This document shows, one piece after another, positions 35,533 to 46,043 of a stretch of DNA of 64,000 nt (position 1 is its first letter; each line of letters begins with the position of its first letter). This DNA is from Tildeniella torsiva UHER 1998/13D (GTDB taxonomy: Bacteria > Cyanobacteriota > Cyanobacteriia > Phormidesmidales > Phormidesmidaceae): NCBI GenBank assembly GCA_019358835.1, contig JAHHIH010000007.1:161673-225672 (forward strand), in the 5' to 3' direction. The notes beneath the pieces were generated by a model. The model had not been told where the DNA came from, did not search any database, and saw nothing but the letters and a program-made list of their open reading frames with translations. Position numbers and translations under genes: made by a program.

Positions 35533-36195
35533 TTACTGGCGCACGGGTCGCTTGACTAAGATGCCGTGCAGTCCGGCGGCTTTGGCTCCTTCGAAATCGT
35601 CTGTTTTGCTGTCGCCGATGTGCCAGGCTTGGCTGGCGTCGCAGCGGTGCTTTTGCAGGGCAGTGGCAAAAATTAGCGGGTCGGGCTTGGCTGCCCCCGC
35701 TTCGGATGAAAGCGTGACTGAGCTAAAATAGGTGGCTAGGTTGAGTTCTTCGAGCACCTGATATAGCCGGGTGTCGAAGTTTGAGATCACACCCAGGGTG
35801 ATGCCGCGCCGCCGCCAGCGATCGAGGGCCGGGGGCACGTCGGGGTAGAGTTCCCAGGGGGCGGCGGTGGCAAAGTGGGCGTAGAGGTCGGCAAAAAAGC
35901 TATCAAAATCTACGAAGCGATCGAGCACTCCGGCACTGCTAAAGGTCTGCTGGGCAATTACCCGCCACCAGCGATACTCTTGCTCGGGCACTGTGGCTGG
36001 GTCGCTACCGGGGAAAGCCATTTCTGGGGCAGCTCTAAAGGCGCGGAAAAACGCCTGATTCAAGATTGCAGCATCGACCTCAATGCCGTGGTGCTGGGCC
36101 ATATCGGCGTAGGCTTCGCCAACGCTGCCCGCTACGCCAAACAGGGTGCCGACCGCATCCAAAAAAATGATCTTAGGCTGTGGAAAATTCGCCAT
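35533..36195 (-). CDS. HAD family hydrolase (subfamily IA)
   Basis: A 220-residue HAD-fold protein. Motif I is FLDAVGTLFG with nucleophile Asp13; motif II is GVISNFDTR; motif III/IV is AAKPDPLIF ... HIGDSKTDDFEGA. The residue two after the nucleophile is Val15, where typical phosphatases have Asp, so general acid-base catalysis may differ. Similar DAVGTL proteins form a plant and cyanobacterial HAD-IA group. The substrate is unknown. Confidence 0.85.
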   Translation of the reverse strand: MANFPQPKIIFLDAVGTLFGVAGSVGEAYADMAQHHGIEVDAAILNQAFFRAFRAAPEMAFPGSDPATVPEQEYRWWRVIAQQTFSSAGVLDRFVDFDSFFADLYAHFATAAPWELYPDVPPALDRWRRRGITLGVISNFDTRLYQVLEELNLATYFSSVTLSSEAGAAKPDPLIFATALQKHRCDASQAWHIGDSKTDDFEGAKAAGLHGILVKRPVRQ

Positions 36196-36299
36196 CTGCG
36201 GTGAATTTGCAGAAACTCAACAGCTTTAGCTTAAAGGCAAAGCCTCGGCTTGCAACGAATTTGAAGAATTTCCGATGCCAGAAAATCCTCGGGCTGCCC

Positions 36300-39242
36300 C
36301 TAAGCTTCGTCGTAGGCATCCATGCCGATGCAGGAGCAGACTAGGTTGCGATCGCCATAAGCCTGGTCAATCCGGTTCACCGCTGGCCAAAACTTGGCGC
36401 TGCGGGTGAACGGCGTCGGAAACACCGCCTGCTCTCGGCTGTAGGGACGATTCCAGTTAGACACGAGATCTGCTGCTGTATGGGGCGCGTTTTTGAGCAG
36501 GTTGTTGTCGCGATCGCTCTCCCCAATCTCAATCGCACGAATCTCCTCACGGATGGCGATCATTGCGTCGCAGAAGCGATCGAGCTCTGCCTTAGATTCA
36601 CTCTCAGTGGGCTCCACCATCAGCGTGCCCGCCACCGGCCACGACATGGTGGGTGGGTGAAAGCCATAGTCGATCAGCCGTTTGGCCACATCTTCTACGC
36701 CAATATCCGCCGACTTTTTGAAGGGGCGCACATCGAGAATGCACTCGTGGGCCACTCGCCCGTTCTGGCCGGTGTAGAGAATGTCGTAGTGCCCCGCCAA
36801 TCGCTGGGCGATGTAGTTGGCGTTGAGAATAGCGATTTCTGTGGCTCGCGTCAGCCCCGCACCGCCCATCATGGCAATGTACATCCATGAGATCGGCAGA
36901 ATGCTGGCGCTGCCCCAGGGGGCTGAGGTCACCGCACCAATGCCCTGGTTGCCGCCAACTCCATTCACCAAGCTATGACCCGGCAGGTAGGGCACTAGGT
37001 GAGCCTTTACCCCAATCGGGCCGACCCCTGGCCCGCCGCCGCCGTGGGGAATGCAGAAGGTTTTGTGCAGGTTGAGGTGGCAGACATCGGCCCCAAAGTC
37101 GGCGGGGCGGCAGAGGCCCACCTGGGCATTCATGTTGGCCCCATCCATATAGACCTGGCCACCGTGGGTGTGGATGATAGCGCAGATTTCGGCAATGCCC
37201 GCCTCAAACACCCCGTGGGTGGAAGGGTAGGTGACCATCAGCGCCGACAGATTCTCGCTGTGCTTTTCGGCCTTGGCCTGGAGGTCGGCCACGTCGATGT
37301 TGCCATCCTCATCGCAGGCGACGGGGACAACTTTCATACCGGCCATGACAGCGCTGGCGGGGTTGGTGCCGTGGGCCGACTGGGGAATCAGGCAGACGTT
37401 GCGGTGGTAGTCGCCCCGCTGCTGGTGATATTCACGAATCACCAGCAGGCCCGCGTATTCGCCCTGGGCACCCGCGTTGGGCTGGAGCGAAACGCCGTCA
37501 AACCCCGTAATTTCGGCCAGCCAGGTTTCTAAATCGGCAAATAGCTGTCGGTAGCCTGCGGTCTGTTCGGCGGGGGCAAAGGGGTGAATCTGGCCAAACT
37601 CGGGCCAGGTGATGGGCACCATCTCGGCGGTGGCGTTGAGCTTCATGGTGCAGGAGCCCAGGGGAATCATCGCCGTCGCCAGGGAGAGATCTTTGTTTTG
37701 CAGGCGATAGAGGTACCGCAGCATCTCCGTTTCGGAGTGGTAGCGGTTGAAGGTGGGGTGGGTGAGGTAGGGGGTGGTGCGGGATAGGGGGTAGGGGAGT
37801 GGGGGAGTAGGGGGGTAGGGGAGTTTTGAATTTTGAATTTTGAATTTTGAATTGGGCTCGCCGGTAAAGACGCTGATCAGGTCTTGAAGATCAGCGTCGG
37901 TGACGGTTTCGTCGAGGGCGACGATTAGGGTGTCGGCATCGAGTACCCGCAGGTTGATGTGGTGAGCAGTGGCGTGGGCGAGGATGGTGGCTTGGCGATC
38001 GCCCACCGTGACCCGCAGCGTGTCGAACATAGTTTCTTTGCCCAGTTCAAAGCCAGCCTCGGTGAGGGCGGCAGCGAGGGTTTGGGTTTGGTGGTGGATG
38101 CGGGCTGCGATCGCCCTTAACCCCTCCGGCCCGTGGTACACCGCGTACATGCTGGCCATGATTGCCAGCAGCACCTGGGCGGTGCAGATGTTGCTGGTGG
38201 CGGCGTCGCGGCGAATGTGCTGTTCGCGGGTTTGCAGGGTGAGGCGCAGGGCGGGGTTGCCATAGGTGTCTTTAGAAACACCCACCAGGCGACCGGGCAG
38301 CTTGCGGGCAAAGCTGTTGCGGGTGGCAAAGAAGGCGGCGTGGGGGCCGCCAAAGCCTAGGGGCACACCAAAGCGCTGGGTGTTGCCCACCACTACGTCG
38401 GCCCCGAACTCGCCGGGGGGCCGCAGCAGGGTGAGGCTGAGCAGATCGGCGGCGACGGTGACCAGGGCGTGGTGGGCGTGGGCCTGGGTGACAAAGTCTT
38501 CGTAGTTGTAGATCGCTCCATCGGTGGCGGGGTATTGCAGCAGCACCCCAAACACCGGAGTGTCGAAGCTAAAGGTTTGGTGGTCGCTCACGACGATCTC
38601 AATGCCCAGGGGTAAGGCACGGGTTTTGACCACATCAATAGTCTGCGGATGGCAGGCGGCGGAAACCCAGAAGGTTTTAGCGTCTTTTTGCTTGCGGGCG
38701 TTGAAGGCCAGGGTCATGGCCTCAGCTGCGGCGGTGCCCTCGTCGAGCAGGGAGGCGTTGGCAATTTCCATCCCTGTTAAATCAGTCACCAGGGTTTGGA
38801 AGTTGAGCAGCGCCTCTAGGCGACCTTGGGAAATTTCGGGCTGGTAGGGGGTGTATTGAGTGTACCAGCCAGGATTTTCGAGCACGTTGCGCTGTACCAC
38901 CGCCGGGATGAGGGTGTTGGCGTAGCCTAGGCCCAGGTACGATCGCCACACCTCATTTTGATGGGCCAGGGTTTTGAGCTGGGCGATCGCAGCGGCCTCG
39001 TCTAGCCCCTGGGGCAGATTGAGAGGCTGTTGGAGCCGAATCTTCGCGGGTACTGTGGCGTCAGTCAGTTCATCCAGAGAGGCATAGCCCAGGGCCGTCA
39101 GCATGGCCTTGGTGTCGCCTTCGGTTGGCCCCAGGTGGCGGGCGACAAAAGGGCTCAGTGGGGTGGCAGCAGGGGCGGTGCCATTAGTTCCTGGCAGGGC
39201 AGTATCGGCATCGACGGTGCTGGTCTGGGAGAATTGCGTCAT
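36300..39242 (-). CDS. gcvP: Glycine dehydrogenase (decarboxylating), GcvP
   Basis: A 980-residue P-protein of the glycine cleavage system, which handles photorespiratory glycine. N- and C-terminal PLP-fold halves are present; the PLP-binding Lys727 lies in [19 protein letters not shown]. The linker between the halves (about residues 460-490) is abnormal: [10 protein letters not shown] followed by [16 protein letters not shown]. It is encoded by four TTTTGAA heptads (37824-37851) and a G/T-rich tract (37776-37822) typical of intergenic repeats. Reading frame and flanking motifs ([20 protein letters not shown]) are intact, so the enzyme is probably functional. No glycine riboswitch is recognisable in the 131-bp upstream spacer. 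Confidence 0.96.
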   Translation of the reverse strand: MTQFSQTSTVDADTALPGTNGTAPAATPLSPFVARHLGPTEGDTKAMLTALGYASLDELTDATVPAKIRLQQPLNLPQGLDEAAAIAQLKTLAHQNEVWRSYLGLGYANTLIPAVVQRNVLENPGWYTQYTPYQPEISQGRLEALLNFQTLVTDLTGMEIANASLLDEGTAAAEAMTLAFNARKQKDAKTFWVSAACHPQTIDVVKTRALPLGIEIVVSDHQTFSFDTPVFGVLLQYPATDGAIYNYEDFVTQAHAHHALVTVAADLLSLTLLRPPGEFGADVVVGNTQRFGVPLGFGGPHAAFFATRNSFARKLPGRLVGVSKDTYGNPALRLTLQTREQHIRRDAATSNICTAQVLLAIMASMYAVYHGPEGLRAIAARIHHQTQTLAAALTEAGFELGKETMFDTLRVTVGDRQATILAHATAHHINLRVLDADTLIVALDETVTDADLQDLISVFTGEPNSKFKIQNSKLPYPPTPPLPYPLSRTTPYLTHPTFNRYHSETEMLRYLYRLQNKDLSLATAMIPLGSCTMKLNATAEMVPITWPEFGQIHPFAPAEQTAGYRQLFADLETWLAEITGFDGVSLQPNAGAQGEYAGLLVIREYHQQRGDYHRNVCLIPQSAHGTNPASAVMAGMKVVPVACDEDGNIDVADLQAKAEKHSENLSALMVTYPSTHGVFEAGIAEICAIIHTHGGQVYMDGANMNAQVGLCRPADFGADVCHLNLHKTFCIPHGGGGPGVGPIGVKAHLVPYLPGHSLVNGVGGNQGIGAVTSAPWGSASILPISWMYIAMMGGAGLTRATEIAILNANYIAQRLAGHYDILYTGQNGRVAHECILDVRPFKKSADIGVEDVAKRLIDYGFHPPTMSWPVAGTLMVEPTESESKAELDRFCDAMIAIREEIRAIEIGESDRDNNLLKNAPHTAADLVSNWNRPYSREQAVFPTPFTRSAKFWPAVNRIDQAYGDRNLVCSCIGMDAYDEA
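37776..37851. repeat. Intergenic-type low-complexity repeat inside gcvP
   Basis: A GGGGGAGTAGGGGGGTAGGG-like tract is followed by four exact TTTTGAA heptads (37824-37830, 37831-37837, 37838-37844, 37845-37851). Both sequence types normally occur between genes in cyanobacteria. Here they are translated in frame as a linker in GcvP. Confidence 0.85.
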
Positions 39243-39373
39243 ACCCGTTTGCGGATGGCTCCAAATGGTTAGGGTTGCCTCGATCGCGCCCCAAAGCTGC
39301 GCGACTCTTCATTACATATCTTGAAACATTGGCGATAAATTTGCTGCCCCGTTGACACTATCCCAAGAGACGC

Positions 39374-40276
39374 TCAGGCGGTCGGGGGCAGTTGGGCGAT
39401 GAAGGGGGCGATCGCCGCCGCCGTCTCCTGGGGCTTTTCTAGGTGGGGCACGTGACCGCAGTTGGAAATCCAAACCAGCTTACTGTTAGGAATTGCCCGC
39501 TCAAACCGCCGCGCGTCCTTCGTCCCCAGAATTTTGTCCTGCTCGCCCCAAATCACCAGGGTAGGGCAGGCGATTTCAGGAATTTTGGCGGCCAAGAAGT
39601 TGTAGCCGCCGCTCTTGGTAAAGGCAATTAGGGCCTCCTGCCAGCCGGGGCACTGGAGGTGCAGGGCAGCGCACAGTTCTGCATCGGCGGTGACGAAGGT
39701 TTTGTCGAAGTAGGCCTGACGGCTAATGCTGCGTCGTACCCTAGGACTGCGCAAAAAGGCTGTGGCCCAGCTATCTAAGGGTGGCACCATCAGGTTGCCC
39801 ATGGCGGGGCCAGCGGCAAAGCCAGCGGCATCGATCAGTACCAGACCAGCTAAGGTCTCGGGGTAGGTCAAGGCAAAGTCGATGGCAGCGGCCCCGCCCA
39901 TGGAAGCTCCGACCAGCACTACAGGACGGCCAATCTGCTGCTGCCAAAAGCTGTGCAGGTGCAGCTTGATGGCTCCGGGAGAGAGGTTGGGGATGAGGGC
40001 GCGATCGCTAAACCCAAACCCCAGCAAATCCATGGCCCAGGCGCTAGGCTCCAGCAGGGGCAGCAGGCGGCGAAACTCAAATAGCGAGCTGTCAAAACCG
40101 TGGATCAGCAGCAGGGGCGGGGTGCTAGCGGCATCCTCTGCGGCCACATAGGCAGTGGGAATAGGGGTTTCAATCAGCGGGGTCTTGACTGCCGCTAGCT
40201 GCACCCTCGCGGCCAAATCAATGGAGGTCAATTCGCTCAGGGCAGCAGCAGCGTTAGGTAGCACAGACACGGTCAT
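39374..40276 (-). CDS. Alpha/beta-fold hydrolase
   Basis: A 300-residue alpha/beta hydrolase with oxyanion-loop motif LLLIHGFDSS, nucleophile elbow GASMGGAA (Ser near 124), acid in IWGEQDKIL and His in NCGHVPHLEKP. The start at 40276 (MTVSVLPNAAAAL) is preferred over the upstream extension to 40342. Similar proteins in cyanobacteria are annotated as esterases or lipases; the substrate is unknown. It lies 131 bp upstream of gcvP on the same strand. Confidence 0.85.
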   Translation of the reverse strand: MTVSVLPNAAAALSELTSIDLAARVQLAAVKTPLIETPIPTAYVAAEDAASTPPLLLIHGFDSSLFEFRRLLPLLEPSAWAMDLLGFGFSDRALIPNLSPGAIKLHLHSFWQQQIGRPVVLVGASMGGAAAIDFALTYPETLAGLVLIDAAGFAAGPAMGNLMVPPLDSWATAFLRSPRVRRSISRQAYFDKTFVTADAELCAALHLQCPGWQEALIAFTKSGGYNFLAAKIPEIACPTLVIWGEQDKILGTKDARRFERAIPNSKLVWISNCGHVPHLEKPQETAAAIAPFIAQLPPTA

Positions 40277-40391
40277 AACACTCGAAGGAAGGGGGGAACC
40301 TGCTGCATGATCGCACGAATATCTGCGCCCTGGGCAAGTCATGATTTTGAGGATCGGGGTTCGGTCTTAACGTTTCAACCTTCAAACCCTC

Positions 40392-41219
40392 TCACTCATG
40401 CAGGTGAATCATATGAGAGCCAATGGCAATGCCGTACTCGCCATAGATGTCTTGGCCCAGTAGGCCGTAATTGCCGCCGATCGCCACCTTGACCTGCTCA
40501 CGTCGTAGGCCACCCAGTTCCACCGCATTCACAATGCCGATGGGAAGGGTGACTACGCTACCGTCGGCAATTCTGGCCTGGGTCTCGCCAACGATAGTTA
40601 CCCCCACCGCCTGGGCCATTTCCGCCGTAATCAGCGTGCCCGTCGCGCCCGTGTCAAACAGCATGGGAAACGTTTGGGAGCCGGTGGCCGCCTTGAGGGT
40701 AACGGCGACGACTGGGGTGCCCCCCTGTCGCCGCTGAATAGGAATTTGGGCGGCCAGGCCAGCGGGAAGGGCCGGGTCGGCTGCGATCGGCGCTGGGGCT
40801 GGCACGATGCTGCCGGTGGCGCGGCGCTGGGCGGCGGCTAAGTGCTGCTTGTATTCTTGAGTCTTAGATTTGGCTTGGGCATGGTGGGGGCTGCTACTCG
40901 GCACCTGCTCCATCAGGGCAATGGCCTGCTGCCAGCGGCTGGCTGCCAGTTGCCAGTCTCCGCTCGACTGGGCCGACTGGCCAATGGCAACGGCGCTCGT
41001 GGCCCGGTTCACCGCTTCGCGAAACGTATCGACAACCGGGGCTGGGGTGGCAGGCGCTGCGGTCTGGCTGGGCATGGCTGACAGAACTGGCTGACCCGTC
41101 TCCTCTACCGGAGATGCTGGGGCTACCGATGGCCCTGCCCCAAGGGGTAGCCCGCAACCCGCTAAACTCCAGGTCACTGCGCCGAGGATCAACCATCTGC
41201 TCGCCACGGGTCTGCCCAT
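40392..41219 (-). CDS. Retropepsin-like aspartic protease, lipoprotein
   Basis: A 275-residue protein with a signal sequence and lipobox SLAGC (Cys near 22), a low-complexity region, a helical TPR-like part (about 70-120) and a C-terminal single-lobe retropepsin domain. The active-site motif LFDTGATGTLI (Asp near 188) and the flap-like GSVVTLPIGIV are visible. Such clan AA proteases act as dimers. It is predicted to sit on the periplasmic side of a membrane. Targets are unknown. Confidence 0.82.
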   Translation of the reverse strand: MGRPVASRWLILGAVTWSLAGCGLPLGAGPSVAPASPVEETGQPVLSAMPSQTAAPATPAPVVDTFREAVNRATSAVAIGQSAQSSGDWQLAASRWQQAIALMEQVPSSSPHHAQAKSKTQEYKQHLAAAQRRATGSIVPAPAPIAADPALPAGLAAQIPIQRRQGGTPVVAVTLKAATGSQTFPMLFDTGATGTLITAEMAQAVGVTIVGETQARIADGSVVTLPIGIVNAVELGGLRREQVKVAIGGNYGLLGQDIYGEYGIAIGSHMIHLHE

Positions 41220-41488
41220 AGTGTTATCTGTCCCAAACGCGCTACCGAGGCTCAGAATTCCCTATTCAACCACTGTTGTGGTCATGGCCTAGGCCCATGG
41301 TAGTGGCAGTTCACTAGACTGATGCAGCGATTGCTGGGGGTGGGCATTGTCTTGAACGCCGTGCTTCGAGTCCTAAACCCTGGCATGCCCTAGATTCTGA
41401 ATCTCAGGAGATTTAATTTAGGTGTAATAGCTGAAAGTTCGGCTTAGGCCTTAGGATAATAGCGATTCTTAGCGCTGAGAACATCGCC

Positions 41489-42652
41489 ATGGTTTTTCCT
41501 GATGCCCCTGCCGCAGTGCTTGTGTTGGCCGATGGCTCAGTATTTCGAGGCTGGTCGTTTGGGGCACCGGGCACCGTGATGGGTGAGGTGGTCTTCAATA
41601 CCGGCATGACGGGATATCAAGAAGTCATGACCGACCCCAGCTACTGTGGCCAGATTGTCACCTTTACCTACCCCGAATTGGGCAACACTGGGGTCAACCC
41701 CGACGATGAGGAGTCGAGTCGGCCCCACATCAAGGGTGCGATCGCCCGCAACATCTGCGAAATTCCCAGCAACTGGCGCTCTACCCAGTCGCTGCCCAAC
41801 TACCTCAAGACCCACAAAATTCCCGGCATCTTCGGTATCGACACCCGTGCCCTCACTCGCAAGCTGCGCACGGCGGGAGCGATGAATGGGGCCATTTCTA
41901 CAATCGTGCTCGACCCCGAAGAACTGCTGCGCCAGCTGCAAGACGCGCCCTCTATGGCTGGGCTAAACTTGGTCGATCAGGTGACTACGGAGCAAGTCTA
42001 CGAATGGAGCGAGGTTACTGAAGATGCCTGGGCCTTTGGCCCTACCGCGCCAGGGCCAGACGATGGTGCCCCGTTGACTGTAGTTGCCGTTGACTTTGGG
42101 GTGAAGCGCAACATTCTACGCCGTCTGGCCAGCTACGGCTGTCGGGTGATTGTGGTGCCCGCCAGCACCACCCCAGAGCAAATCATGGGCTACCAGCCCG
42201 ACGGAATTTTCCTGTCTAACGGCCCCGGTGACCCGGCGGCAGTGACTAAAGCTCCAGATCTGGTGCAGGCACTGCTGAATCATTCGCTGCCCACCTTTGG
42301 CATCTGCATGGGCCACCAGATTCTCGGGCTGTCCCTAGGGGCCTCGACCTTTAAGCTGCGGTTTGGTCATCGGGGACTAAATCAGCCCTGCGGCCTGAAT
42401 CGTCAGGTAGAAATCACCAGCCAAAACCACGGCTTTGCCCTCGATGCCGCCTCGATTCCTGAAGAAACAGTTACCGTGACCCATCTAAATCTCAATGACC
42501 AGACCGTAGCCGGGCTAGCCCATAAGACCCTGCCCCTGTTCTCGGTGCAATACCACCCCGAGGCCAGTCCTGGCCCCCACGATGCCGACTACTTGTTCGC
42601 CAAGTTTGTAGACACCATGCGAACCCACCGCCAGCAGCAGTTGTCAGTCTAG
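41489..42652 (+). CDS. carA: Carbamoyl-phosphate synthase small subunit
   Basis: A 387-residue glutamine amidotransferase subunit that supplies ammonia for carbamoyl phosphate, used for arginine and pyrimidines. The N-terminal domain ([31 protein letters not shown]) is followed by a class I GATase domain with Cys273 in [11 protein letters not shown] and the His-Glu pair in [13 protein letters not shown] near the C-terminus. Length is normal. The 269-bp upstream region shows no other gene. Confidence 0.96.
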   Translation: MVFPDAPAAVLVLADGSVFRGWSFGAPGTVMGEVVFNTGMTGYQEVMTDPSYCGQIVTFTYPELGNTGVNPDDEESSRPHIKGAIARNICEIPSNWRSTQSLPNYLKTHKIPGIFGIDTRALTRKLRTAGAMNGAISTIVLDPEELLRQLQDAPSMAGLNLVDQVTTEQVYEWSEVTEDAWAFGPTAPGPDDGAPLTVVAVDFGVKRNILRRLASYGCRVIVVPASTTPEQIMGYQPDGIFLSNGPGDPAAVTKAPDLVQALLNHSLPTFGICMGHQILGLSLGASTFKLRFGHRGLNQPCGLNRQVEITSQNHGFALDAASIPEETVTVTHLNLNDQTVAGLAHKTLPLFSVQYHPEASPGPHDADYLFAKFVDTMRTHRQQQLSV

Positions 42653-42882
42653 GGAGATAGCTGCTGAAGCGCCAATTGGCGGGTTTCTGCATCAGGTTGG
42701 CAAAATTTAGCCAAACCGCTATATGCTATCTGTCTACGGTAGGGCAACAACCCTGACGCTGTTCAGATCCTGCTTGGGTTATAGGCTCTGCGGTCAACCG
42801 GTTGGGGTACGGTTTCACCCCTTGCGGTCAACAGTATCCTGACCTATATTTAACGTCGAATTGGAGCACGAGGAGGTTTCCC

Positions 42883-43260
42883 ATCGCTGAATCTCTAACC
42901 CTGACCGTAAGCTTACGAGGCACCCGCGATGTCAGGGGAACCTATCAACTTTTTCGCCTCACGGGCCTGCTAGATGCCTTTTCAGAACCTGCTTTTCGCA
43001 AGGTGATGACCAAGTACGTCGAAGCAGGGCCAAACAATATCATTCTGGATTTGGCCACTATCGATTTTGTCGATAGCTCGGGTCTTGGTGCCCTGGTGCA
43101 GCTCGTCAAAAAAGCAACCACCGAAGGCGGCACCGTGCAGGTGGTGACTAACCCCCGCGTGACCCAAACCGTTAAGCTGGTGCGTCTAGAAAAGTTTCTG
43201 TCGCTACAGCCCTCGGTAGAAGATGCGATCGCCAATCTCGAAAACCCGCCCAGTGAATAA
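42883..43260 (+). CDS. STAS-domain anti-sigma-factor antagonist, apparent AUC start
   Basis: A STAS protein (about 125 residues from here) of the SpoIIAA/RsbV type. The phosphorylatable Ser lies in IDFVDSSGLGALVQL. Such proteins bind partner-switching kinases or sulfate-transport regulators. There is no ATG, GTG or TTG at the expected start. The only canonical-type start is a TTG at 42802, 27 codons upstream, without a Shine-Dalgarno. AGGAGG (42871-42876) lies 6 nt before an ATC codon (42883) exactly where family proteins begin (ESLTLTVSLRGTR follows). The AUC start is therefore an inference. It is followed 28 bp later by the Mini-III gene. Confidence 0.7.
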   Translation: MAESLTLTVSLRGTRDVRGTYQLFRLTGLLDAFSEPAFRKVMTKYVEAGPNNIILDLATIDFVDSSGLGALVQLVKKATTEGGTVQVVTNPRVTQTVKLVRLEKFLSLQPSVEDAIANLENPPSE

Positions 43261-43288
43261 ACTCAACCCGCCATTGGCCTAGCTGGAG

Positions 43289-43747
43289 GTGGCTGAACTG
43301 CCCTCCGAGATGTCTGCCAGCCTGCAAGGGCTGCTCCAGTTCAGTGCCCATAGCTCTGCTATGGCCCTCACCCCAGAGCAGGTCAACGCCCTATCCCCCG
43401 TAGCCCTGGCCTACATCGGCGATGCGGTCTATGAACTCTTTGTGCGGGGCAGTCTTTTGCTGCCGCCCAAGCGAATTCAGGCGTTTCATCAGCAGGTGGT
43501 CAACCAGGTGCGGGCTGAGCAGCAGGCTCACCAGGTACAGCAGCTTCTGCCGCTGCTGACCGCCGCCGAACAAGACCTACTGCGTCGGGGTCGCAACGCC
43601 TCGTCCCGTGGGCCTCGACGGGTTGACAGCCAGATTTACCAGCAGTCCACTGCCTTTGAAGCCCTGATCGGTTACCTGTATCTGACCGATCCGAGCCGCC
43701 TAGTAGAGCTTCTGAGTACCTTAGAGCTGTCAGCTACATCCCCTTAG
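43289..43747 (+). CDS. mrnC: Mini-ribonuclease III
   Basis: A 152-residue Mini-III RNase, a catalytic RNase III domain without a dsRNA-binding domain, that matures 23S rRNA ends. The signature [19 protein letters not shown] contains the catalytic Asp; the second acidic site is in [12 protein letters not shown]. The start is uncertain: GTG 43289 overlaps its own GGAGG, while ATG 43310 and ATG 43361 ([11 protein letters not shown]) are alternatives and the last is nearest to the family start. It is probably co-transcribed with the STAS gene. Confidence 0.88.
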   Translation: MAELPSEMSASLQGLLQFSAHSSAMALTPEQVNALSPVALAYIGDAVYELFVRGSLLLPPKRIQAFHQQVVNQVRAEQQAHQVQQLLPLLTAAEQDLLRRGRNASSRGPRRVDSQIYQQSTAFEALIGYLYLTDPSRLVELLSTLELSATSP

Positions 43748-43753
43748 CAATTA

Positions 43754-45976
43754 CTAGGGCTGCTGTTCCATTTGCCAGGCGGCGCGCACCAGGCGAATAT
43801 CTTCGTAGCTAAAGGTGGGGCCGAGGCGATCGCGCATTTCCGTCAGCGAGCCATTCTCCATTTCTGTCAGCACATCAATAATGGCCCGTTGTCTATCGGC
43901 GCTGACCATTTGATTGACATCCACCGGTTCACCCTGCCGAATCAGCTGTTCCAAATGGCTAGCGACGGTAGTGGCTTTAAGACCGCGCTGGGCGGCAATC
44001 TCCTCAATAGACAGCCCCTGGCGGTGAAGCTCCAGCGTCTGGCGGTGGGTGTCGCCCACGGTTTGACGGCGTTCTCTAATTGGACGTGAGCGGCCCCGTG
44101 CGGCTCCTGGGTCAGACTCTAGCCCGTAGTCGGCGCAAAACTGACGAATGGCATCGGTAAAAACCTCGCCATACTGGGCCAGTTTGCGGCTGCCCACCCC
44201 CGACACTTGGCCAAAGGCCTCCATGGTCTGAGGCCGAGTCTGGGCCATTTGCCGCAGGGCCGACTCTGGAAAGACGACGTAGGGGGGAACACTCTGCTGA
44301 TCCGCTAGCTTTTTGCGCAGGGCTTTGAGCACGGTTAAGAGTTGAGCCACCTCAGGGGTGTCCTCAATCGTGGACGCTTCGGCAGGGCCAGGGGTAAAGT
44401 CTTTCGGTACGGCTACCTCTACGGAGATTTGCTTGCGCAGCACCTGCCAACTGGCGGCGTTGAGTTTGAGCACCGGGTAGCCATCGGTGGTTTCATCGAC
44501 TAGGCGCTGATGGAGGAGCGATCGCCCCAGCAGCCGCCACTCATCTACCGATCGATCCTTGCCAATGCCGTGGGTCGAGAGCTGGTCGTGGCGCAGATCC
44601 AGAATCTTCTGCTTTTTTGAACCTCGCAGCACGTCGATGATGTGGGCCATACCAAAGCGCTCCTGGCAGCGGGCCACACAGGAGAGAAACTTTTGTGCTT
44701 CAACAGTCCAGTCCTCCACCGGCGGCGGGTTGGTGCAGTTGTCGCACTGGTGGCACAGGCCCTCTAGATGTTCGCCTAGGGTTTCGCCAAAGTAGCTGAG
44801 CTGCACCCGGCGGCGGCAGACCGTCGTTTCGGCGTAGTCCACCATTTGGCGCAGCTGCTGGCGGGCAATGCGCTGCTCGACTTCATCGGGCTTTTGGCCA
44901 ATCAAATATTCTGCCGTCGCCACATCGCCGTAGGCCAGGTATAGGGTACAGTGGGCTGGTTCGCCGTCGCGCCCGGCCCGCCCGCTCTCCTGGTAATAGC
45001 CCTCAATGTTGCGGGGAATGTCGTAGTGAATCACAAACCGCACATCCGGCTTGTTGATGCCCATACCAAAGGCCACCGTGGCCACCATTAGCCGCACATC
45101 GTCGCGAATAAACCGCGTTTGGTTTTCCCGTCGAACATCGTCCGCTAGCCCCGCATGGTAGGGCAGCACCGACTCACCATCCTCCGTTAGGCGCTGGGCC
45201 AGTTCATTGACCCGCTTGCGGCTGAGGCAGTAAATAATCCCAGACCCCTGGTGCTGCTTGACCTGCTGCCTCAGCTCCTGGTAGCCATCACGACTCTTGG
45301 GGCGCACCTCATAGAACAGGTTGGGTCGGTTAAAGCTGGATACCTGTATTAAGGGGTCGCGCAGCCGCAGCTGTTGGGCAATATCCACCCGCACGCGCTC
45401 GGTGGCGGTGGCGGTCAGGCCCATTACCCCAATCTGCGGAAACTTATCTCGCAGCACCGACATCTGCCGGTATTCGGGGCGAAAGTCGTGGCCCCACTCC
45501 GAGACGCAGTGGGCTTCGTCAATGGCAAAGCCGCTCACTCCCACCGTTTGAATTAGCTGGCCTAGCAGCCCAAAAAAGCCCGGACTCATCAATCGCTCGG
45601 GCGACACATAGAGCAACTTAATTTTTCCTGCCAGCAGGTCGGCTTCCCGCTGACGAATGGTGGCAAAGTCGAGGGAGCTGTTCAGGCAGGTGGCGGCTAC
45701 GCCATTGTCGGTCAGGCTATCCACCTGGTCTTGCATCAGGGCAATCAGCGGCGATATTACCACCATGACTCCCAGCTTGAGCAGGGCGGGAAGCTGGTAG
45801 CACAGCGACTTGCCGCCCCCAGTAGGCATAATTACCAGGGCATCCTGGTTTTTCAGCACCGCCTCGATGACTGGGCGCTGCCCAGGGCGAAACTGGTCGT
45901 AGCCAAAGTGATGTTTTAGGGCTGTCTCCAACGAAGGAAACGCCGCCGTGGGTGATGCAACCCCAACCATAGCCAA
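43754..45976 (-). CDS. recQ: ATP-dependent DNA helicase RecQ
   Basis: A 740-residue RecQ helicase. The Walker A motif is PTGGGKSLCYQLP (about 55-67), and the DEAH box is IDEAHCVSEWGHDFRPEY. The motif VI region is QESGRAGRDGEPAHC. A RecQ C-terminal zinc site (CRRRVQLSYFGE ... CHQCDNC), RQC winged helix, HRDC domain (about 540-615) and a further C-terminal helix-turn-helix region (about 640-735) are present. It is longer than E. coli RecQ because of this C-terminal extension, which is common in cyanobacteria and Bacteroidetes. It functions in recombination and replication-fork repair. Confidence 0.95.
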   Translation of the reverse strand: MAMVGVASPTAAFPSLETALKHHFGYDQFRPGQRPVIEAVLKNQDALVIMPTGGGKSLCYQLPALLKLGVMVVISPLIALMQDQVDSLTDNGVAATCLNSSLDFATIRQREADLLAGKIKLLYVSPERLMSPGFFGLLGQLIQTVGVSGFAIDEAHCVSEWGHDFRPEYRQMSVLRDKFPQIGVMGLTATATERVRVDIAQQLRLRDPLIQVSSFNRPNLFYEVRPKSRDGYQELRQQVKQHQGSGIIYCLSRKRVNELAQRLTEDGESVLPYHAGLADDVRRENQTRFIRDDVRLMVATVAFGMGINKPDVRFVIHYDIPRNIEGYYQESGRAGRDGEPAHCTLYLAYGDVATAEYLIGQKPDEVEQRIARQQLRQMVDYAETTVCRRRVQLSYFGETLGEHLEGLCHQCDNCTNPPPVEDWTVEAQKFLSCVARCQERFGMAHIIDVLRGSKKQKILDLRHDQLSTHGIGKDRSVDEWRLLGRSLLHQRLVDETTDGYPVLKLNAASWQVLRKQISVEVAVPKDFTPGPAEASTIEDTPEVAQLLTVLKALRKKLADQQSVPPYVVFPESALRQMAQTRPQTMEAFGQVSGVGSRKLAQYGEVFTDAIRQFCADYGLESDPGAARGRSRPIRERRQTVGDTHRQTLELHRQGLSIEEIAAQRGLKATTVASHLEQLIRQGEPVDVNQMVSADRQRAIIDVLTEMENGSLTEMRDRLGPTFSYEDIRLVRAAWQMEQQP

Positions 45977-46043
45977 CGCTCAGAGAATGATCTTCGTGCG
46001 TTCAAGTGTACTCTCTTAGGGATGGATGTCACCCGTGGATTAC

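Noticed and set aside
39243..39373. Possible glycine riboswitch before gcvP
   Set aside because: The spacer is only 131 bp and lacks the conserved GGAGAG-type core; no tandem aptamer is visible.
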